Shown one piece after another: positions 1 through 9,160 of a DNA stretch of 64,000 bases (position 1 is its first letter; every line of letters starts with the position of its first letter). The DNA is taken from positions 291,705-355,704 of the forward strand of contig CAZICM010000002.1 in assembly GCA_964537685.1 (NCBI GenBank). Direction: 5' to 3'. The notes under the pieces are model-generated. The model was given only the letters and a program-made list of their open reading frames with translations. It did not search any database and was not told where the DNA came from. Source of the DNA: CAZICM01 sp964537685. GTDB lineage: Bacteria; Myxococcota_A; Polyangia; Polyangiales; Polyangiaceae. Both the position numbers and the translations under genes were made by a program.

Positions 1-1107
1 TTCGCGGCCAAGCGCTTGCACCGGAGGAATCTGCTGATGCGCGCCGTCACAACAGCATGCGTCGATGTTGATACAGCCCGAACTGCCGATCACACCAATC
101 GCCTTCGTCGCCAAAATCGCGCTGCCCGTCAGTTCGTCTTGCTGCTCAAAGCGAAGGCTTTGACCTTTGTTCAGCTTGTAGGTGGCAGGCACGCCTTTGC
201 TCGTCCCAGGAACGGCCATTCCATCCACCGTGCCGCCCCCGATATCCGCCGTCGGACTGATCGTTACGTCCGTATTGTCTTCAGATGCGATAATCGTTAA
301 ACGTGGAAAATTGGAGTTGGGTCCAAAAGGCCATGGGGCAACTGCGATATAATTGGTATCCCAAGCTGAGGTGGGTACGAGTAAAGTGGCACTGGTAATG
401 GCACTAGAACCACCGCCATAGGGATCAATATCATAGGCGACCACTGGGGCCGTGGTGGTGATATGCGCGACCGTATTTGAACTGAAAGGCGTGGTCACGC
501 CACCTGGGCAATTTCCTCCCGAGAGGAAAAGGATGGCGACTTCCTTGGGTGGAAGCATGTTATTGGGCAATGGGTTATAGGTGATGGCTTGCCCCGTTCC
601 GCTTGGAATACGGGCAAACAGGCTTGTATCCTGAAGACCGCCATTCCCTTCAACCGAGATGGAGATGGGGGAATTCCACGTATTGGCAATATACGCAGCG
701 AAACATCCAAAACCGGTGACGCCCTGCACGTAGTATTCGCATCCAACCGTGCTCTTCGCCAATTTTGCGGCATCACAGGCGGGGACACATGTTAAATCGG
801 GTGCACATCCTTGATCATCCGGGCATGTATTGATGACATTGCCAACACAATCAATTATAGAATGCAGATCGGCCGAGCATTTTTGCCCGCAGCCCGAGCC
901 GCCGCCCACACCCACGGTAATATTCACGCCACCCGCGCCTGAGGTCGAAGATGCGGAACCATTTCCGCCCTGGCCTGCACCGCCTCCTCCATCGCCGCCC
1001 TTGCGGTTCTGATTGTCGGCGGCGGAACAGGCATATAAAGCCAATGCGCCGAACACAGAAACAAAGGTTGCTCTAAACAATACAATTAAATTTCTATTTA
1101 AATTCAT
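1..1107 (-). CDS. IgGFc-binding-domain lipoprotein, N-terminal part (3' end outside window)
   Basis: The frame is open from an ATG at 1107 to the window edge with no stop (369 codons), so the C-terminus is missing. A short basic start and hydrophobic stretch end in LYAC, a plausible lipobox, followed by a Gly/Ser/Asn-rich linker and a small Cys-rich segment (about residues 75-125). The rest resembles the bacterial IgGFc-binding N-terminal domain: a TDVTISPT strand, LNKGQSLRFEQ, then GSAILATKAIGVIGSSGC and CCCDGAHQQIPPV. Such proteins are surface-exposed in myxobacteria and their ligands are mostly unknown. A GGAG-type ribosome site precedes the ATG. The alpha-2-macroglobulin gene lies upstream on the same strand. 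The family call is from memory of the motif pattern. Confidence 0.75.
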   Translation of the reverse strand, partial: MNLNRNLIVLFRATFVSVFGALALYACSAADNQNRKGGDGGGGAGQGGNGSASSTSGAGGVNITVGVGGGSGCGQKCSADLHSIIDCVGNVINTCPDDQGCAPDLTCVPACDAAKLAKSTVGCEYYVQGVTGFGCFAAYIANTWNSPISISVEGNGGLQDTSLFARIPSGTGQAITYNPLPNNMLPPKEVAILFLSGGNCPGGVTTPFSSNTVAHITTTAPVVAYDIDPYGGGSSAITSATLLVPTSAWDTNYIAVAPWPFGPNSNFPRLTIIASEDNTDVTISPTADIGGGTVDGMAVPGTSKGVPATYKLNKGQSLRFEQQDELTGSAILATKAIGVIGSSGCINIDACCCDGAHQQIPPVQALGRE

Positions 1108-1202
1108 AGACAACTCCTTCAAGGATTTCCGGGCCGCCCAAAGAAAGAGCCTACGGTCCTAAAAGAATAGGGCACCACCAATGCGGCGCTTGCCAGGCAC
1201 GC

Positions 1203-4200
1203 TTATGGAGTCGTTTTTGGAAGGATATGCGTGCGGGAAGCGGCCGAGCGGCCAAAGATTTCAGGTGAATACATGGCCTGGGCCATCGCGGGCGGGCGAT
1301 GAAAGTCTCCAGGGGAAGACGCGCGGGCTAAATATTGAAATCGATAAATGCCTGATGCCGCGTGCTCCATAAAAAATAGGGCTTTATCGTCTCTCAATTC
1401 CTCTCTGTACCAGGCCCGCGCATAAGGCGAACGTTCCCCGGTGTTTGCCTTTGCTTCGGAAAGAGCCATGGCCAGCCATTCCGAGGTCGTGGCAAAGGCT
1501 GTATTCACAGGCTCCAAACCGGCTGGAAGGGGATCTTCCACCACCAGATGATCGCGGGGCGTGGGCACCACAACCAAGAGATCGGTCAATATCAAATCGC
1601 CTTGTTCAAATGCCTGCTGATCGGCGCTGGGAGCCGCGGAAACGGCCTCCATTAAATGTTCTACGCGGACGGCGCGCTGCATACGCTGAATAAAAAAGCC
1701 TCGTTCCAAAGGCTCTACCGGCATTTTTGCCGGGGCGTATGCGAGCGTGGCCGAATAAAATACCGGCCCTTTTCCCTCGGTGCGGATATCCAGGCTTTGA
1801 GCCTCGTTAAAGAGGCCAATTGGAGCCTGAAAACGAGCACTGGAAGCTTTGTTTTCAAATTGAACGCGGCCCAATTCTTTTCCCGAGAGCAATGCGACGC
1901 CCGAATAAGCCGTGTCCGCCCTTTCCTGCCGGCGCGCGTATTCAGACAATGCCAACAGCGCCCAAGCATTCTCTTGCGTTGTTTTCCATCCTGACGCATT
2001 GCGATCTGAAAGGAGTCCCTTCACCAATCGATCACCCAGAGGATGTGCAGGATTGGCCGTGATCAGCGCTCGAAGCACCAAAGCCTGGGTTCGGGCGGAT
2101 GAATCCAATAAAGATCCATCCTCCTCTGATAGAGCCTCAATCACCCGTGCATTGGGGCCATCCAAACGAATAAAGGCTTCCAATTCGGCGCTCATGGCCG
2201 AAAGTTCTTTTTCATCGGCGGCCGCATTTCCCGCCTTTTTCGCAGCGCCGAGCAGCATCGCGAGCGACGAAGGAGACAAACCTTTGCGCTGCCGAACAAT
2301 ATTGTGAATCCATTTGGGTAACCCGGCCGAATTTACCCTTCCCTGCATTGCGATTTCGGCTTCAGCCAAGGCATCCGCCACAAATACCGCCTCGGCGTAG
2401 GCATAAGGGCTTTCCGATCGATAATTTAGCCAATCTCTTAAAAATTCAACGGCTTTATTAAAAACGGCATCGCGGACAGGCATTTTATGCTGCTTCGCGA
2501 GCGAGAGGCCCAGCAGGGCATAGGCCGTCACAAAAGGTTCGCCGCCCGGAGAATTACGCCAAAAACCAAAGGCACCGTCGGCCCGCTGCGCCGCTTCGAT
2601 TTGAGCGAGCCATTGATTCTCGCTCGCTTCTGCCGCGGCGGGCGTATTTACAATGCCCGAAAGCGTCTTCAAGGCCGCAGAGGCGACAACGCGGCTCGTC
2701 AATTGCTCGGTGCAGGCATAGGGATAATTCCAAACCTGCTCGGCGCTGGCTGAAAGGCCGACAAGCGGGCTATTTTCAAGCTCCACCGTTAAGCCGCCCG
2801 CATCGCCTCGCACATCGGATAGAGGTCCAATTTTTTCAGATGCCAATGCAGTCGTTTGACCATAGAGCGCAACCCGTTCGAGGGAGAGCGGCAATTGAAT
2901 ATCCCGCTCAATCGAGAGAGCATCGGAGGCTTGCTTTTGGCCGATAGCCCGAGCTGACATCCGCAGGCGAGCCTTTCCAATCCGATTGGCTTTCCATAGA
3001 AAGCGAACTTCTTGGGATTGATCTTTTCCAAGCGATATTCGTTTTTTGCTCTCGCCAATAACATCCAAACCGTCGGATTGAATTTCAAATTCGATTTCAT
3101 TGGAACCGGCCAGGCGCGAGCTAATGACCGCTCCGGCGGACACGGCATCACCGGCCCTTAAAAACCTGGGCACCGCGGGCCTGATCATTAAATCTTGGCC
3201 CGTGCGCACCATCGTTTCGGCGCTGCCCATTTTATCGCCTTCCTGAACGGCCACAGCAACAATTCGATAGGATGAAAGCGAATCAGGCAATGAAAAGGTT
3301 ATTTTAGCCTTGCCCTGAGCATTGGTTAAAAGCGAGGGATTGTAATAAGCGGTGGGGCGGAAGTCCTTTCGTTCACGGGCTCCCAAAGATCCGCTTCCCG
3401 CGCCCATACGCACCTGACCAAGCTGGCCCAGAGCCTCCTCGGGGCTTAGGAACTGGCCCAGCGCATCCCTCGAGTCAACGGTAGCCACGCCCAGCAGCCT
3501 GGGTTCCGCGAAGACCGCAAGCGGATCGGGCCTTTTTTCATCGGTGAGCGAAATCACGCCCATATCGACCGCATAGACGGTCAATTCGCTGGGCGTTCCC
3601 TTTCCTTTGGAATCGCGCACTTCGATATCGACGCTCACGGGCGCGCCGGGCAGCACTTCGCTTTTATCGGTCTTTAGCGTCAATGCGAGTCTATTTTCAT
3701 CGGCCAGAAGAGAAATGGGCAGCACACCAAAGCGATAGGCCGGCGCGGGGCCTTTGTTTTTCTGAACAGGCTGGGTCAAGAGCACAGAAACAAACGCATT
3801 GGGCCACATTTCTTGCGTAATGGGGATATCCACAGTGGGCGAAGGCCCGGAGAGTTGAACGAGACGTTTTTCATAGATGCCCGCCCGCTCGACGGTGATG
3901 AGCGCCTGGGCTTTTTCAAAGGGCGATTGGACCAAAATCTTCGCCGTGTCGCCGATTTTGTAATGCATCCGATCGGCAATTAAGTCTAAATCGGTGGATT
4001 GGCCGCTCTTTGTATGGGATGAAAAAGCGCTTGAAGCGACATATACGGACTGAGAAGCGGCGATGGGCCGGCCTGTTTTACTGGCGGCCACGGCGCGCAG
4101 TATATAAAAGCCGCCATTTTTCGCAGAAAGCGCGCAGGATTCCGCCCGGGGCTGGGTTTTGAGTTCGCACGAAGAAATCAGCGTATCCTTGGCCTGATAA

Positions 4201-6917
4201 CGATAATAATTTCTCACATTTTCTTCGTATGTTCGCTCATACAATTCAATACGCACAGGCACATTGGAAATCGTATTGCCCCTTGGATCGATGGCGAGCA
4301 CTTCCGGATGGATATCGCTGCCGGCCTTCACATAACCTTGAGCGCCGCGGCGAAGCGCAACATAGAACTCAGCGGGATGCACAAGTGTGGATGCCCTTGA
4401 GGCGACGGGCTGGCCTCCGTCATCGCCGACCTCCGCACTGCACACCAGGCGCTCCGGCCCAATTTGACCGTCGATATTTGCCATTGCATCAAATTTACCA
4501 TCTCCAAAAGCGTTCAGCGCGACACTTGTGCGGGCGAGCAGCGATTTTTGGCGCGAGCGTTTTTCCTTGGAAAAGGCTTTATCATCGATTGAAAATGTGT
4601 CGGCGAGACCGGCAGGCCGGAAGGATTCGTCCTGTTCGCGCCACGACACAATATTCACCGATTGTCCGGCCTGGGGCATTCCCGAATAGCTCTCGGCATG
4701 AATTTGAAAGGATGCCTGTTCACCATTGACATAAGAATCCCGGACGGCACGGGCTTGCACCGCGATTTCATTGGGGCGGTATTCGCCAATTTCAAAAAGA
4801 ATGGGATCCAATTGCATGGATTCGCCGCCGAGCTCGGCCTCCGCCCGCACATAGCCCAGTGAGGCGCCTTTGGGGATTGGAACATCGAAAGAAAATGTCC
4901 CGAAGCGCGAAATGGGCACTTGGCGCTTATCGAGCGGTTTGCGGTCTTCGCCCGTCAATTGAATTTGAATATTTTGGCCGCTGGGAATGCGGGACTGTTT
5001 ATCGGTGCCTGCGCGGGTCTCGTTTCGGACGATGCCTTTGATATGAGCGGTTTCGCCGGGGCGGTAGAGGCGGCGTTCGCTAAATAAGAGACCGATTGGA
5101 GGAGGCTCCCCAAGGCTCGCCCAGGCGTCGCGGGCCGATAGCGTTTGATTGACGGGCCAGAACGCCCATTCTTTGCCTAAACGGGCAATAAAAATAGACG
5201 ATTCGCCGTAGAGATAGGCATCGGGCTTAAAGCGTTCTTTAGGAATGAGCACAAATCCATTTGAATCTGATATAAATTCAATCGATTTTGAAGATTTGGC
5301 AGGATTCACGATGCTGAGGCGGGCGCCGGAAACGGGTTCTCCCGTGGACAGGCGGGTCAGCCGGGCGAGCGAGCCAAAGTGTGAGAGTTTGGCGCCGATG
5401 GCCAAATCGGTCGATTGAATGAAGACCGAGCGGTGCTGCTCGTAATCTCTGAATTTGTCGGTATAGGAAAGCGCAAAGGCGCCTATTTTGGTGGCTGGGT
5501 CGATTAAATCCTTGGGGGGCACTTTGAATACAAAGGGATGATTGAGTGTTGTTTTTGAATTGACGATTTTTTTGGCGCCTCCTGGCAAAAGGCCAATGGA
5601 ATCAGGGGACAACGAATTCCAATCGGATGGCTGATCGGGATCTTGGGGTTTCAGAAGCTTGAGCAGCCCCTGTTCATCGATCAGAGCGTAGGCGAGGCTG
5701 AATTCGTCTTTGTTTACGCTAACGATCGTAATGTCTTGAAAATCGGAAGGCACAAAGACGGAACCCGTAAAGCCATAGATCATCTGCGGCCGGCGGGGCC
5801 CCATTTGAAGGGTGTTTTGATATTCGCGGGCAAGGACTTCGCCGTGTTTGTCGCGCAAGCCCGCCCGGATTTTAATTTGATAGGATTTGCTATGCTCCCA
5901 ATCGGCGGCCAATACGGCAATTCCCTGCCCTTCATTTTCGTAGGCCGTTAAGATTTCAAAAGGAATGGGGGGATCGATGCTGATATTGGCGCGGGCTTCT
6001 TCCTCGCTGATAGGATTGGATAAAAGAATATCCATGCCGGGCGTGCTGGCCTCGCAGCGCTGGCTTTCCTTTTCGCTTTTATCGCATTGAATATCCAATA
6101 CCTCTAGAGAGCCATGGGTATGGAAGCGAAAGTCGCTTTTCTGCTGGGCCGTGAGCGGGCCTTCCTTGCCCTGTAGGGTATTTGCAATCGATAGATGAAT
6201 TTCGCTGGCCTTGGGGAGGGCCGTCTTGGGAACGAGGGTCAGCACCGATGGATTTTGGGGATCAGGATATTGAATTTCAAATTCAATCGATTTTATTAAA
6301 TTGTCTTTTGAATTTTCTGATCCGGGCGGGTACGAGCTTGGGCGGGCCGTGAACTGCAGCGCCTGTTTTAGGGAATTGGCCTCAATCGGCTGATTAAAAT
6401 GCAAGGTGAATTGGCTGTGAATGCCTAAACCTCGGCTTTCATTGCGGGGTTCGATACGGACAGCCTTGGGGCGGGCGGTTTCAAATTTTAAATCAAAAGG
6501 CTCGGCGAGGGTCTTGCCGTCCAAGGCTTTGGTGCCCGCGGGAATATGAACATGAAAGGATGTGGCTCTGGGCAGATGGGATGTGGGCTGAAATTGAAGC
6601 GCTTGAGTTCCAATCCAATGCCATTGTCCAAGCACCTCTGGATTGAGCGTGGCAAACGAGGGCGGTTCGTGCCCGGCTTGGGTCAAGGCCCGCATGGGCC
6701 GGCTCATTACGATGCTGATTTGGCTTTCGGAGGAGGCATTGCCTTGAGGGGCCGCGAAGCTGACGCGGAGGGCATTTTTATCGGCTTTGGGCTTGGCCGG
6801 CACGGTGGGGTGCAGGGCGGGCTCTTTGGGGAAACACGCGAGGCCCATCGAGCCGGTGAGCAAAAAAGCCGATAGCAATTTATGCCAATGCAATCGTATT
6901 GATATCGTTTTCTTCAT
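1203..6917 (-). CDS. Bacterial alpha-2-macroglobulin family lipoprotein
   Basis: About 1904 residues, typical for large bacterial alpha-2-macroglobulins (YfhM-like), which are thought to trap attacking proteases in the periplasm. The thioester motif CTEQ is intact, with its Cys at about residue 1402 in the context NYPYACTEQLTSR, followed by the helical thioester domain. The middle holds a stretch like YRPGETAHIKGIVR, typical of the MG/bait-flanking domains. I chose the ATG at 6917 because the protein then begins with a basic/hydrophobic leader ending near LAC, a weak lipobox; an alternative start at 6980 adds 21 unlikely residues. The usual partner pbpC (penicillin-binding protein 1C) is not adjacent. 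A hypothetical membrane protein gene lies 102 bp upstream. Confidence 0.93.
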   Translation of the reverse strand: MKKTISIRLHWHKLLSAFLLTGSMGLACFPKEPALHPTVPAKPKADKNALRVSFAAPQGNASSESQISIVMSRPMRALTQAGHEPPSFATLNPEVLGQWHWIGTQALQFQPTSHLPRATSFHVHIPAGTKALDGKTLAEPFDLKFETARPKAVRIEPRNESRGLGIHSQFTLHFNQPIEANSLKQALQFTARPSSYPPGSENSKDNLIKSIEFEIQYPDPQNPSVLTLVPKTALPKASEIHLSIANTLQGKEGPLTAQQKSDFRFHTHGSLEVLDIQCDKSEKESQRCEASTPGMDILLSNPISEEEARANISIDPPIPFEILTAYENEGQGIAVLAADWEHSKSYQIKIRAGLRDKHGEVLAREYQNTLQMGPRRPQMIYGFTGSVFVPSDFQDITIVSVNKDEFSLAYALIDEQGLLKLLKPQDPDQPSDWNSLSPDSIGLLPGGAKKIVNSKTTLNHPFVFKVPPKDLIDPATKIGAFALSYTDKFRDYEQHRSVFIQSTDLAIGAKLSHFGSLARLTRLSTGEPVSGARLSIVNPAKSSKSIEFISDSNGFVLIPKERFKPDAYLYGESSIFIARLGKEWAFWPVNQTLSARDAWASLGEPPPIGLLFSERRLYRPGETAHIKGIVRNETRAGTDKQSRIPSGQNIQIQLTGEDRKPLDKRQVPISRFGTFSFDVPIPKGASLGYVRAEAELGGESMQLDPILFEIGEYRPNEIAVQARAVRDSYVNGEQASFQIHAESYSGMPQAGQSVNIVSWREQDESFRPAGLADTFSIDDKAFSKEKRSRQKSLLARTSVALNAFGDGKFDAMANIDGQIGPERLVCSAEVGDDGGQPVASRASTLVHPAEFYVALRRGAQGYVKAGSDIHPEVLAIDPRGNTISNVPVRIELYERTYEENVRNYYRYQAKDTLISSCELKTQPRAESCALSAKNGGFYILRAVAASKTGRPIAASQSVYVASSAFSSHTKSGQSTDLDLIADRMHYKIGDTAKILVQSPFEKAQALITVERAGIYEKRLVQLSGPSPTVDIPITQEMWPNAFVSVLLTQPVQKNKGPAPAYRFGVLPISLLADENRLALTLKTDKSEVLPGAPVSVDIEVRDSKGKGTPSELTVYAVDMGVISLTDEKRPDPLAVFAEPRLLGVATVDSRDALGQFLSPEEALGQLGQVRMGAGSGSLGARERKDFRPTAYYNPSLLTNAQGKAKITFSLPDSLSSYRIVAVAVQEGDKMGSAETMVRTGQDLMIRPAVPRFLRAGDAVSAGAVISSRLAGSNEIEFEIQSDGLDVIGESKKRISLGKDQSQEVRFLWKANRIGKARLRMSARAIGQKQASDALSIERDIQLPLSLERVALYGQTTALASEKIGPLSDVRGDAGGLTVELENSPLVGLSASAEQVWNYPYACTEQLTSRVVASAALKTLSGIVNTPAAAEASENQWLAQIEAAQRADGAFGFWRNSPGGEPFVTAYALLGLSLAKQHKMPVRDAVFNKAVEFLRDWLNYRSESPYAYAEAVFVADALAEAEIAMQGRVNSAGLPKWIHNIVRQRKGLSPSSLAMLLGAAKKAGNAAADEKELSAMSAELEAFIRLDGPNARVIEALSEEDGSLLDSSARTQALVLRALITANPAHPLGDRLVKGLLSDRNASGWKTTQENAWALLALSEYARRQERADTAYSGVALLSGKELGRVQFENKASSARFQAPIGLFNEAQSLDIRTEGKGPVFYSATLAYAPAKMPVEPLERGFFIQRMQRAVRVEHLMEAVSAAPSADQQAFEQGDLILTDLLVVVPTPRDHLVVEDPLPAGLEPVNTAFATTSEWLAMALSEAKANTGERSPYARAWYREELRDDKALFFMEHAASGIYRFQYLARASSPGDFHRPPAMAQAMYSPEIFGRSAASRTHILPKTTP

Positions 6918-7019
6918 AGGGCATGGAAAGGGAAGAGTGGGAATGCGGGAGCGGACAGGGCTGACATATGGGGCGGGCAAAGGTTCCGCGGACCTGGGCG
7001 GCGCTGAAAATACCTGCTT

Positions 7020-8144
7020 CTATCGGGGAAGTATATGTTTTAGCCACGCTTTTAGATCGGGCGCGGCGTCTTTTAAATCGTCCATCCGCGCCGGGCGGTA
7101 GGCAGCCCGCATCAGCCACCGTTCCCGTTCGGATAAGGGCGTTTCTGGATCAAATTGATCGAATAATTCTGCACTTCGATCATAATTACCGGCTTTGAGG
7201 GCGCGCACGGCTTCCACGCGAATATGGGTGCCGTGGGTATGAGGCGCATTGGATCGATCGAGCCATGCGACTTCCGCGCGGGCTTCGCTGGGTTTGTCGA
7301 GCACGGCCAATAAAAATGCCCGCTGGGCCAAGAGTTCGTGCGCCAAAGGAAGGCTATTTCTTCCCAAAAAGCGGGCCCGCAAATGATGAATGGTGGCTAA
7401 ATTGGCGTGCGCCAGAGCTAGTTCAAAATCGGCCCCGCGTTCGGCAATAAAGCAGAGTGCCGTATGGGCTGGAGCTGCAATCCTGTCAAATTGGCCTTCG
7501 CTCAATACTTCGAGATTGTGTTGTAATTCTTTCAAATCGTCCCGATCCAGGTTGGCGATAAAGGCCAAGAGCTTTTTTTCTTGGCGGCGCTCGAGCCATC
7601 CGCGAACGATTTCAAAGAAGAGAGCGGCGCTCACAATAGCCGATAAAATGGCTGAAATTAAGACAAAGGGGCGGATGGGGAGCCGGATGGCGAGCACATA
7701 AACGGCGGCGATTGCGCAGAAGACGGCCACGCCTTTCCACACGCCGCCTCGCTGCGCTGCAACGCCGGCGGCGGAGCGCGAGGTGCGAAGCGCCAATAAG
7801 CCTGTTTCGTCGGGTGCCGGATGAGCTTCTGGAGAAGCGCTGGGCGTGCGGTTTTCCTCGGCGAAAATGTCGGCGGCGCGAAGGGTTCGGCGGGCGGCGC
7901 TGCGGGCCAGCCATGCGTAGCTGCATTCGGGCGCAGAAGCATTGGAATACGCGCGGCTCATCAGCATGCCGTGGATAAGCGCGAGAGCGGCAACGCCCAC
8001 GAGAGCGAGCGCAAACAGCGGAGCGCGAAGCACGATAAAAACAGCCGCGCCGAGCGCGCCGGCCATCGCCGCATACACGAGCGTGCGGCCCGATGGAGGC
8101 TTAGGAAAAAGGGGTGTGGAATGCGTTGGGGCCTCTTTCGCCAT
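7020..8144 (-). CDS. Membrane protein of unknown function with helical C-terminal half
   Basis: Not recognised as a known family. From the ATG at 8144 (a TTG at 8150 is an alternative) the protein has about 374 residues. There are two pairs of hydrophobic segments: about residues 17-58 (TLVYAAMAGALGAAVFIVL and FALALVGVAALALIHGML) and about 138-185. Between them lies a soluble, charged, probably cytoplasmic stretch. The C-terminal part is Ala/Leu-rich and helical, with repeats that could be TPR-like (HANLATIHHLRARFL, ALKAGNYDRSAELFDQF). It is transcribed toward the alpha-2-macroglobulin gene and may share its operon, so a role in surface assembly or envelope defence is possible but unproven. 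Confidence 0.7.
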   Translation of the reverse strand: MAKEAPTHSTPLFPKPPSGRTLVYAAMAGALGAAVFIVLRAPLFALALVGVAALALIHGMLMSRAYSNASAPECSYAWLARSAARRTLRAADIFAEENRTPSASPEAHPAPDETGLLALRTSRSAAGVAAQRGGVWKGVAVFCAIAAVYVLAIRLPIRPFVLISAILSAIVSAALFFEIVRGWLERRQEKKLLAFIANLDRDDLKELQHNLEVLSEGQFDRIAAPAHTALCFIAERGADFELALAHANLATIHHLRARFLGRNSLPLAHELLAQRAFLLAVLDKPSEARAEVAWLDRSNAPHTHGTHIRVEAVRALKAGNYDRSAELFDQFDPETPLSERERWLMRAAYRPARMDDLKDAAPDLKAWLKHILPR

Positions 8145-8274
8145 ACCCAAACACCAAACAGGTGCGGCGTAGCTGGGCTGTTCGCGCGATGAAAGGAAAA
8201 ACGTTTAAATCGCTTTTATTTAAGGTTTTTTGAATGGCCTTGGCCTGCAAATGCCTATGTTAGGATGCTTTTTT

Positions 8275-9102
8275 ATGCGTTATCTGAATTGGGTTGCACT
8301 GTGCACATTGGGCGCGCTGGGCTGCGCGCCGGCGCTTTCGACGATGCGGCCGGCGCATGTGGCGCCAAAGGGGCATTTTCAGGCCGAGCTGGGGATGGAT
8401 GTGTCCATTCCGACGGGTACGATCGTCGATGTGGTGGAGGCGGGTTCGGCGCTGGTGAGCGCGGCTGAAAACCGGGATTTGTCGGAGCCTGAGCGGCGCG
8501 AGGTATTTGAGGCGGGTGTTGCGCTGGCATTTAATCCGCCTTCGGTGACGCAGCATATCGCCTTGGCGTATACACCTTTAGAGAATTGGGATGTAGCACT
8601 AAGGTATTCAATCAGCGCCTTTGGTTTAATGTCGCGTTATCAGATTCTTCACGCGAAGAAGCACGGGGTAGATTTTAGCGCGGGGCTGGGAATTTCGCGT
8701 TATGTGTATGAATTTCCGGTGAGCAGCGTGCTCGGCATTTTGGAGCTCGAGGATTACACGCGGTGGCAGTTTGAGGTGCCGCTTCAGTTTGGGAAATCGG
8801 GTTCGTGGTATCGGGTGTGGGGCGGGCCGCGTGTGATGTTTACGACGTTTGGAACGAGTTTAAAGCTTTCGATTCCTTTTACGGATGATGTCGAACTCGC
8901 TTCGTTTTCAGGGACGGGCGTGTATTTGGGCGGGCAAATCGGGGCCGCGCTGGGTTATAAATATGTATTTTTCGGCGTGGAGCTCACCATGGTCGAATTG
9001 CTCAGCGGCGGAGAATTGAATGCTTTTGGAAATCAATTGCTCGACACGAAGGTCAATAGCTTTTTGATTTATCCTTCGTTTGGCTTGATGGCGGAATTTT
9101 AA
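8275..9102 (+). CDS. Lipoprotein of unknown function, probably beta-rich
   Basis: The ATG at 8275 gives a clear lipoprotein signal, MRYLNWVALCTLGALGC, with lipobox LGALGC and Cys17; an in-frame upstream ATG at 8230 would bury this signal. AGGATG-like purines lie just upstream. The mature 258-residue part has alternating aromatic/polar strands, Gly-rich turns and a C-terminus ending in a hydrophobic-aromatic strand (LIYPSFGLMAEF). That pattern fits an outer-membrane-associated beta-structure. It has no motif I can assign. It is divergent from the membrane protein gene at 7020-8144 and convergent with glnA. Confidence 0.75.
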   Translation: MRYLNWVALCTLGALGCAPALSTMRPAHVAPKGHFQAELGMDVSIPTGTIVDVVEAGSALVSAAENRDLSEPERREVFEAGVALAFNPPSVTQHIALAYTPLENWDVALRYSISAFGLMSRYQILHAKKHGVDFSAGLGISRYVYEFPVSSVLGILELEDYTRWQFEVPLQFGKSGSWYRVWGGPRVMFTTFGTSLKLSIPFTDDVELASFSGTGVYLGGQIGAALGYKYVFFGVELTMVELLSGGELNAFGNQLLDTKVNSFLIYPSFGLMAEF

Positions 9103-9160
9103 GGCGGGTTATATAAAATACGATTGAATTTGATGAATATTATTCCGTTATGGATTTGAA

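Noticed and set aside
1181..1372. Open frame on the plus strand over the end of the macroglobulin gene
   Set aside because: It lies within the coding sequence of the macroglobulin, lacks any family match or ribosome site, and looks like an overlap frame.
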